Source: Cyrtodaria siliqua (taxonomy: Eukaryota > Mollusca > Bivalvia > Adapedonta > Hiatellidae). From it: 64,000 bases of DNA. Below are positions 55,948 through 64,000 of this stretch, piece after piece. The DNA lies in NCBI GenBank assembly GCA_037043455.1, contig JAWPHD010011487.1:1-64000 (forward strand). Reading direction: 5' to 3'. The translations under genes were made by a program, and so were the position numbers. Under the pieces are notes generated by a model. It was given only the letters and a program-made list of their open reading frames with translations. It was not told the DNA's origin and ran no database searches. Numbering within the stretch: position 1 is the first letter of the stretch; each line of letters starts with the position of its first letter.

Positions 55948-56589
55948 CAGTGCCCTCTCCACGACGTGCACGTAGTGAAGATCTAGAGAAGGGCTTGAAA
56001 TGACCGGAAAAAAAAAGAAAAAAAAATCGAAATTCTTTTATACGCAGACATTATTGGCACTACATCCTCAACTTGAAATTATTTATACCAATGAAAAGAA
56101 TGTCATAAGTCAAAGAAAACATCAAAATATTTATTGAGTGCTTTCAAATCGAGCTTCAAGCATGCAAAATACAGCGATTTTTACGCCGATGTTGTCAATT
56201 CAGTCAAATTCGAAAGACTAGCATGTTAATGTCTGAATGTAATGTTATATATTCTGTTAACACGCTATTTCAACAACTTATCTTGTGTCCGAATCCAATC
56301 TTTAAAACGGCTAGAGAAAGGCTATATAATCAACGTTATAGGGGGTATTCTCAACATTATTATTACAGATGAGTATTACGTAATACCTAAGGGAAGTAAC
56401 CCTGTTTAACAAATTGAAGTGCGGATCCAGGGTCGGGGATGTGGGGATTTTTAAGGAAGAGTTTGGGATTACGGTGCACCAGACCACCAAATAAAAAGCA
56501 TATGTTGCAAACATGAATGGAAATCCAGGGTACACTTCATTTATTTGCAGAATGGGTCTATAATCCGCAAGACATCGAGTTTTCAGCAC

Positions 56590-57720
56590 ATTCTATTGTT
56601 CTATTGACGAAACTCAATGTAAGTCACGATACCTAAATTGTGTTTGAGTTGCGTAGCTCCGAAATAAATAAAAAGTATAAACAAATATATAAAAAAAAAT
56701 ATAAATATATATATATATTAATAAAAAGGGCTCATTTCAACTATTTTCAAATATTGAGATCCTCATTTTTTTAAAATTATTTATTGTAACAAATGGCCTA
56801 AGAATGTTTCGACTTTAAAACAGCAACAAAAAAACCTAGCTCTTCCTATGCCACCCACTGAATATTTAAATCCCGCTGTCCTATTTTGAACTGCCTCTCT
56901 ATTTCTCCCACAGCAGACCGGCCTTTTTTTTTTTGAACCAAGTCATGTTAAATTAAGCCTTTAATGTTCGACATGACCTGCGAATATTATGAAAGAAAAC
57001 GTTAAGAACACCTCACCATCTCATTACATCCGCCGTAAACCAGTATCGAGCTGTCTTTTTTTTTGGCCAAAAAAAGTAAAGGTTGTGCTATTTTATGCTC
57101 TAAAAAAAATACGGTAGGTCGGTAGGCATTTTTTTTTGGGGGGGGGGGGGGGGGGGGGGGTGCACTTTTTGGGGGGGGGGGGGGTGCACACTCTACTTAC
57201 GAAACTCAGTTTAAACTTGAGTCACGAAAACTAAATTATGTGTGATGTGCGCAGCTCCGATTACTGCCCCCCACCCACGCCGTCACCACTTCAAACACCT
57301 AACCCAATCAAACAAAACAAAATCCATAATAAAAGTGCTCTTTTCAACAACAAATAGTGCGCCCCTCTGAAGAATGAAGAAAAACTAATTTATTGTAAAC
57401 ATCCGCCGTAAACCGGTATCGAGCTCTTTTTTTTTGGCCAAAAAAAAGAAAAGGTTGTGTTTCCTATTCTATGCTCTAAAAAAATTACAGTAGGTCGGTA
57501 GGCATTTTTGGAGAGGGGTGGGGGGGGGGGGGGTGCGGGGGTGATTACTGCCCTCACCCACGCCGTCACCACTTCAAACACCTATCCCAATCAAAGAAAA
57601 AAATCCATAATAAAAGTGCTCTTTTCAACAACAAATATTGAAGAATGAAGAAAAACAAAGTTATTGTAAACATGGCCTAAGATTGTTTAGACTTTAAAAA
57701 AAAAAATAGCACTGCCTCCC
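56590..57720. repeat. Diverged duplicated block with poly-G runs
   Basis: Two to three copies share CGCCGTAAACCRGTATCGAG, TTTTTTTGGCCAAAAAAA, ACGGTAGGTCGGTAGGCATT and a long G-run, then CCCACGCCGTCACCACTTCA. A sequence of 13 or more G (57,139-57,160) is prone to assembly error. Non-coding. Confidence 0.75.
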
Positions 57721-59590
57721 ACTGATGATTTAAATATCGCTGTCGTATTGTAACTGCCTCTTATCCCTTAGCAGGCCGGAATTTTATATTGCGCATCAGT
57801 TCATGTTGACGTAAGCCTTTAATGTTAGAATGGTCTGCGAAGGTTTTGAAAGAAAAATGTGAAGAAGACGCACATTCCCATCTCCATACATCCTGTGCAG
57901 ACCCACCCCCTTTTGTTGTGGTGTATGTGTGTGTGTGCAGGGGTGTGGGAATGTTACCTCGTGCTTAAAAAGATGTTGACCCCCATCGTGTTATCGCTTT
58001 TATCCCCACCCCATCCTCCTATTTTGAAATCATAATTTCCGATATCATAGTGTGCTCTTTTTAACTATAAGGTAAACATTATTATATGAAACGGAGACTC
58101 CCACGGGTCACATTTTAAAACAAGTATCCGTTATATGTCGTATATAAATAAAGTACAACTACATTATATCTCAGATGTACTTTTATATAAAAATACAATG
58201 ATTCCAGATGACGATACAAGTCTGGAGATCTAACCCTCCATAACATCGCAAGACGTGTGAACATATGTACATGCATTCCAAAAACCAGACCAGATTTGAA
58301 AGAAGGACCCAAACTTGCACACAAAAAGGATGGTTTCGTGACCCCGTAAAAAACAACAACAACAAACTCAGCGGGCTAAACTTGTTTTTGCTCGTTAATT
58401 ACTTATTTCAAAAGTTACATGCCACCCATTACTAATATCACTAATCCTCGATCCGCCTCTGACTTCTAGTTCAGTTATTAAACAATTTCAGACATATAAC
58501 AAAGAGATGTGAAACTGTAAAGTTTATTATGGTATTTTCAATACTAAATACTTTGAGCAAATAAGAACTTCGAAAACTTCACTTGGTAAACTTGAAAGGG
58601 TAGCCACGTGATGTTTAGCTACTACACCGGTTGATCGGAAGTTTCCTATCTCCTAGTTATTAGATCTGTGTATGATTTTAAATAAATTATGCAGAATGGA
58701 TGCAGGACTTAAAAGTTTCTGTATATTTTGTTGAAGAAACGATTTTTTTAAAAATAGAGTCCCGATCTTTCTGCCACCATCTAATCAACACAAGCATAAA
58801 TCCCCTAAAATCAGGAAAGTTGGTAATTTGCCTTGAATAATGGTGTGAAACTCAACGTCTTTACGTTCCCGGCCACGGAGGCTCATATACTTTTTTTTTT
58901 ATACTTTATACTTATATTTGAACAAACTGTATAGTCTATAGCCAAAGGCTTGCATTAATTTATGATAGAATAGAAATATAGAGAGAAGAAGAGATAGTGT
59001 TATTATGTATATATAGTAATGGCTCTTTACTATAACATATACAATAAACTCATATGCTCTATATCCTTCTTTACTATCGCAATTCAAGCCTGTGGGTTGG
59101 CATTCATTAATAAAGAAAACATGTCGATATAATTATGTTCAGTGGTTCTTTGGAAGTTTTTTTTTAATAAGGTTTCGACCTTTTATAGCAATAGCCGCCA
59201 TAATGGATGTCGCGCTGACCCAATTTAACAACGACGGACGAAGTGTGGTCCCAATATGGTTGTCAGCTTACAACAAAAAAGCGACCCCTCAAAAACACAC
59301 AAAAAAACGTTCAATGTCCGAGTTTTTATCGTAAAATATTTATTTCAGAAGTTACGCAGCACCTATTCACAAAACCTGAATCCGCTTCTGGATTGGCCAT
59401 GAAAGTAGATCAGTGGGTGCGTTCAGGGTTCTCGCATCGGTTACTCTCACCGTCGGTTCGCCGATATAACCAATCTTCTCGCAACTCTACAGCTGAGGTA
59501 GTATCAAATATCGGTGGCCATAGGTAACCCAACGTTAACCAACGTGGTTGCCCATGGGATATCCCTGAACACTGTGTAAGCTGGAGGCCT
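57721..59590. other. No gene recognised
   Basis: AT-rich sequence with short frames. At 58,110-58,370 is a 69-aa minus frame with no recognisable domain. Confidence 0.35.
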
Positions 59591-60065
59591 GGGTATTGTG
59601 ATCATTTCTGCTCGACTATTTGCAAAATCCCTTTATGCATGACAAAGTTACAGCCCGGACAAGATCGGACTGCATGGACTGCATGACCTCTAAGTGTGAC
59701 ATTTGATCTGGGACCTGGGTATTGTGATCATTTCTGCCGAAGTAATTCCATTTATGCATGACAAAGTTACAGCCCATACAAGATCGAACTGCATGACCTC
59801 TAAGTGTGACCTTGACTTTTGAGCTAGAGTCCTGGGTGTTGCGCGTGACATATCATCCTCTTATGGTGATCGTGTGTGCCAAGTTATTTCAAAATCCCTC
59901 TACGCATGGCAAAGTTATAGCCCGGACAAGATCGGGCAGAGGCACGCAAATACACCGAAAAGCCATGAGACAACTATGTCGAGCTGTCCGACAATATAAC
60001 CCTTACCTTTGACCTTCTAACAAAAATATTACTGATAGGGGAGGTTGTGACCTTGGAATTTGAAA
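59590..60065. repeat. Dispersed bivalve repeat, about 110-bp unit x3
   Basis: Repeated CCTGGGTATTGTGATCATTT, CATGACAAAGTTACAGCCC, ACAAGATCGGACTGCATGAC and CTAAGTGTGAC. Non-coding. Confidence 0.75.
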
Positions 60066-60333
60066 GCCGACAACTTGTTTTTCCTGTCCCTTTAAACTGT
60101 AGCTTATTCTGAGATATGAAATCAAATGTTTTATATCCTGTTAACACATCATATTAGGTAAAATTGGGACATCTACCTCAGAGAGAAACGAGATGGAGTT
60201 TATCATCAGACATGCCTATGCCAGGGAATGAACCCACATGCAGAGGTCTGCAGCAATAGTACTAGCACTAGGCCTTATCCACTTTGCTACCAAGATGGTG
60301 CTACACTCTGGATAAGCTCTTAGTATATATTAA

Positions 60334-60489
60334 AGAGACACATGCCAGTCTTACAAGAACATTACTACTTGATGTATTAATTCCATTCAATGTTTACCTT
60401 TAATAACGCACGAATGTCAGATCATTTTATTATAATCTAAATATAATAATTCCAGACACTGGAAGAAATCAAAATTGCCATGTGTTTCT
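60334..60489 (+). mobile_element. MITE family E, short version, TTAA target
   Basis: AGAGACACATGCCAGTCTT ... AAAATTGCCATGTGTTTCT, 156 bp, flanked by TTAA at both ends (60330-60333, 60490-60493). About half the length of the other copies. Confidence 0.75.
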
Positions 60490-60544
60490 TTAATGATGTT
60501 CATATACCATTCAGGGATTTTTTTGCAGTCTATGAATAACATGA

Positions 60545-61053
60545 GGTCAATGACCTTGAAGCTCTACCGATAGGTTTTTGATAGCTAGATCAGCATTCCT
60601 GTGAAGTTTCATGAAAATCCGTCAAGTAGTTTCAGAGGAGTAGTCGCTACAAGTTTTCATTATATAACTCTGTGTAAACAAAGATGGCCGCTGGCATGTT
60701 TAACATCAAATCAAAATAATGTTTGACAAGGACCAACATCATGTCATGCTGATCATTTTAGAAAAAGTCCCATATCAATATCACTTAGAGTTTTCAAGAA
60801 GTAGTCGCTACAAACTTGTTTTTTAAAAATCTATTTTTAGATTTCTTGGATTTCACATCAACATGAATTTTTGCTAGGATCAGCTAGACTTCATGGGCAA
60901 CATTTCTGTAAAGTTTCATGAAAATCCATTCAGTAGTTTCAGAGGAGTAGTCGCTACAAAAAAAGTTTACGGACGGACTGACAGACGGACGACGGACACC
61001 GCACCACGGCATAAGCTCTGCTGATCTCTGATCAGTAGAGCTAGTGATAACAA
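60545..61053. repeat. Dispersed repeat family F
   Basis: GAGGTCAATGACCTTGAAGC, TTTCATGAAAATCCGTCAAG, AGTAGTCGCTACAAG and AAAGTCCCATATCAATATCA. It ends with GACGGACGGACTGACAGACGG and a palindromic CTGATCTCTGATCAGTAGAG. Same family as the insertion at 25,128. Confidence 0.8.
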
Positions 61054-61453
61054 AGCAATCCAAGCATGTACCCCGACACAAACATTCTGAAGAAATGTGT
61101 TTTTTGTTGTTTTTTATAATACTTTATTTATCTTCAATGAAGTACAGTTAAACACGACTTGGCTTCCATAACTTGCAATATAGACTTGCAACTCTGGATT
61201 ATCTTTCAACATAGACTGGCAACTATGGACCGGTCCTGGAAAAGATAATAATAATACTGGTAGATGGAACTCCTTAGTATGTGTAATATCCTGTAATTTG
61301 ATGGATGTTTTTTTGCTACAAATCTACTGCTAAATTATTTGGAATTGAATACTTTCTAGACGCATATTAATTTATTTTGAAGACGAGAAACAAGATGCAC
61401 AAGGGGGCCTGTATCGTTCTATTTGCTATACAAATCTGGTGGAAATCAGTTAA

Positions 61454-61945
61454 AGGGGTTGATGCACTATTTTCAAACACTATTTATTTAATAGGGGTCT
61501 GAAAAACTTGAAAAAAACTGAAAGAATTGTCAAAATGCCACGAAAAACAAAGGAGATATGACCTTTTGAAAATTTGCAAAGAACATAAATGGAGACGGCC
61601 ATCTTTGAACAATGACGTCATCTTGCCATTTTACCATATATGGCATATTGACAAAATGTCATTTAAAGCAAAGAAAATTACTGCAAATGAAAAATTATCA
61701 TACAATTTATACATTTTACATCTGTATATTTATTTTTAATCAATTTGCAGTGATTTTCTTTGCTTTAAAATGCATTTTGTCAATATGCCTTATATGGTAA
61801 AATGGCGCGATGACGTCATCGTTCAAAGATGGCCGCCTCCATTTATGTTCTTTGCAAATTGTAAATAGGTCATATCTCCTTTGTCTTTCATGGCATATTG
61901 ATAATTCTTTCAGCTTTTTCAAGTGAAAATAGTGCATCAACCCCT
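61454..61945. mobile_element. Long palindromic MITE, TTAA target
   Basis: 492 bp, essentially a hairpin. Arms (about 61,454-61,700 and 61,738-61,945) begin AGGGGTTGATGCACTATTTT and share GGTAAAATGG, ATGACGTCAT, CATAAATGGAG and AAGATGGCCG-type words. TTAA lies exactly outside each end (61450-61453, 61946-61949). Non-coding; both arms contain a CG-rich GACGTCAT palindrome. Confidence 0.85.
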
Positions 61946-62049
61946 TTAATGATGGACAACTACAAGCAGGACTTTTTTCCTGCTTCCTGCTATCAGGCTA
62001 CGGGCCGAAATTCGGCTAGGTATTTTTTCACAAGTTTGTTCACAATTAA

Positions 62050-62875
62050 AACCTTTAATTACTGATAGTTTTTGATAGCTAGATCAGTATTCCTGTGAAG
62101 TTTCATGACAATATGTCGTTATATTTTTAGCTTTAACGACCATCTTGGATTTCACATCAACATGCATTTTTGCTACCAGGGCTGTCTTTCTACCATGGGG
62201 GAATGGGTCCGGGTCCCTCAGAGGGGGGAATTTTCGCATCAATTTCAGTAAAAAGGGGAATTTTGCATGAAAGTTCAAACATCCACAACACATTATGATA
62301 TCATCAATATAAAATGAAATCATGCTGATTAAATAGATATATAACACTAAATAGACAAATAAAGCAAGGACTTAAGCATACAATAACACAATTGTATTGT
62401 TGTTTATGCCAACCAATATACATTTAACAATAAATGGGTTCAAAACAGACTTGAAAAATATGTATGTTGACTAGCTGTAAGAGTTAGACTATGTTCAAAA
62501 AGTACCAATGACAGTTATGTCATTTACTTTGTTCTACTTTCTTCAACACAAGCACAATTAACACTTAGTTCTCTTAAAATTCTAGCCTTTTGTCTTTCAG
62601 TTTATTTTTTTATTTATTTTTTTATTTTCAAGGGGGGAATTTTGACACCGAGGTTGGGGAAAAAAGATACTTTTCAGGTGGGGGACTGGGGCCGAATAAC
62701 GGCCCCAAAAGACAGCCCTGGCTACAATCAATTAGACTTCATTGGCAACATTTCTGTAAAGTTTCATGAAATTCCATTCAGTAGTTTCAGAGGAGTAGTC
62801 GATCAAAAAAACAAACAAACAGACGGACGACGGACACCGCATAAGTACGGCATAAGCTCTGCTGATAGAGCTAAA
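62050..62875. repeat. Dispersed repeat family F, interrupted
   Basis: GATAGCTAGATCAGTATTCC, TGTGAAGTTTCATGACAAT and CATCAACATGCATTTTTGCT, then a hAT-like insert. It resumes with AATCAATTAGACTTCATTGG and CAGTAGTTTCAGAGGAGTAG, and ends AGACGGACGACGGACACCGC. Confidence 0.75.
62177..62720. mobile_element. hAT-like non-autonomous transposon nested in repeat F
   Basis: Ends CAGGGCTGTCTTT and AAAAGACAGCCCTG (inverted), with GCTAC directly repeated at the flanks (62172-62176, 62721-62725). 544 bp, no transposase. Inserted into the family F repeat. Confidence 0.85.
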
Positions 62876-63129
62876 AAATGGTCACAATATTTATAGCCAC
62901 AATTATGATTACAGTATCTAGGTCATGTTCCATAGCCAGCCTAATTGTTCCAGAAAACTTGGAGTTATGGCCCCTGAATTAAACAAAAAAAATAAAAAAT
63001 TGGAGACCGAGTGGTGCATATATTTTACAAACATAGTCTTCCAAATTAGCTGGTAGCCCGAATCCCGCAGTCAGTAAAATGTAAATTTTGCAATCTGAGA
63101 TGCCTGTCGGGCATGTTAAAAATTAGACG

Positions 63130-63856
63130 AAAATGTAGTACCGAAATGAATCGGAACGAAATCAGACCCGAAATTAAAGTCAGCTTGTAAACTAATTTAA
63201 AGGTAGATTTATTTTGTTTATACATCGCCGGAAACAACTATCAATTTCAGAACAGACTGGTTTTCAATTTTTTTTGCTGTTTTCGAACGACGTTGGGGAC
63301 AATAACAAAGGAGCAATATTTAGTATGAATCAATACCGCGATGTAAAGCCGACTGATAATGAATTGAAGATCATTTCCGGTCTAATTTGTAACCTGTTCG
63401 ATGAGCTTTCTTTGTTATTTCGAAAGAGCATAACCCAGTAGAAAAAAAGTAATGCAGACGTTAGTGACTCAAAAATAAACAGAACCCGTAATTTTTCGAC
63501 CCAATGATTGAGAATAAAGTGTCAAAAGAATCAAGTTCTTTATTTTATTTAATTATTTTGTGATATTATTCTATAGAAAATGTAACTTTCTGTGATAATT
63601 AAATATACATATTTGTCTAACAACAACACTGAAATTACACTTTAAAAAATTTGTGTCAGTAGAAATGTGTTCGGGCTAGTAAATATTTGCAAGTAACATG
63701 CTGATAGGCTAGTAGTAGTAGCTCAAAATGTTTTCCGTGAAGACTGAACATATCTTATTTAAAACTTGACTCCACCTGTCCCAATCTTGCCTTTAATAAG
63801 AACCATCTGGAACTTCTTTTGTGGTAAACAACATTTCCCACTGTTACTTAATAACT
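63130..63856. other. No gene firmly recognised
   Basis: A 75-aa plus frame (63,214-63,441; NQYRDVKPTDNELKIISGLI) shows some coding-like composition but no domain or start/splice support. Confidence 0.3.
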
Positions 63857-63857
63857 T

Positions 63858-64000
63858 TAGAGCGTCTCCATGGCCGAATGGTTGACCTTTCGTTGTAAAC
63901 CTTCGCCTCTCACCACTGTAGGTTGAAATCCCACTGGGAGCTTACGGATGGCGGGAGGTGTACAGTACTGGTTCTACCCACAGGAACTGGTCACTTTTAA
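63858..64000 (+). mobile_element. tRNA-derived SINE (family A), cut by the window end
   Basis: AGAGCGTCTCCATGGCCGAA (A-box), AACCTTCGCCTCTCACCAC, GTAGGTTGAAATCCCACTGG, GGATGGCGGGAGGTGTACAG and TACTGGTTCTACCC. It lacks the AAGTGAGGAAGTGTCGATTC block of other copies. Confidence 0.8.

Overview
This is eukaryotic, AT-rich, repeat-dense DNA with introns, almost certainly from a bivalve mollusc. The evidence is a spliced SLC23-type transporter, tRNA-derived SINEs, tandem stretches of the 'GTGAAGTTTCATGAAAATCC ... GACGGACGGAC' kind common in bivalve genomes, and many small inverted-repeat DNA elements. I cannot fix the species. Nothing looks prokaryotic, and most open frames here are satellite, microsatellite or transposon shadows.

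Layout. Positions 1-14,600 hold one minus-strand gene, an SLC23 nucleobase/ascorbate-family transporter. I can place nine coding exons (14,586 down to 620); the C-terminal exon or exons lie left of the window. Two of its introns carry tandem arrays whose unit is a copy of the adjacent exon's 5' edge plus its splice acceptor: about 58 bp x roughly 40 in intron 8, and about 36 bp x 6 in intron 3. From 15,000 to 23,000 there are two broken non-LTR retrotransposons (one apparently with an inverted 5' part), a TTAA MITE and a 40-bp satellite. From 23,300 to 28,100 there are two large inverted-repeat elements, one with about 950-bp arms and a 5-bp target duplication. From 28,500 to 34,900 there is a SINE, an HNH zinc-loop pseudogene and a decayed tyrosine-recombinase (DIRS/Ngaro-type) retroelement. 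Two identical 1,681-bp tandem units follow (34,900-38,261), then a satellite whose orientation flips near 39,765 (38,440-40,880).

From 41,000 to 51,000 are hAT-like and TTAA elements, SINEs, a minus-strand LINE remnant and one intact single-exon gene for a small multi-pass membrane protein (48,762-49,448). From 51,400 to 54,900 an exon encoding the end of a RecQ-like helicase lies between inverted repeats, so it may be transposon cargo. The rest is tandem and dispersed repeats, including a nested case (a hAT-like element inside an older dispersed repeat at 62,177) and a TTAA palindrome at 61,454.

Only the SLC23 gene, the membrane-protein gene and possibly the RecQ exon look like host or functional coding sequence. 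The transposon genes are all visibly broken. Exon borders were placed by hand from splice motifs, phase and family pattern; no alignment or transcript data were available.
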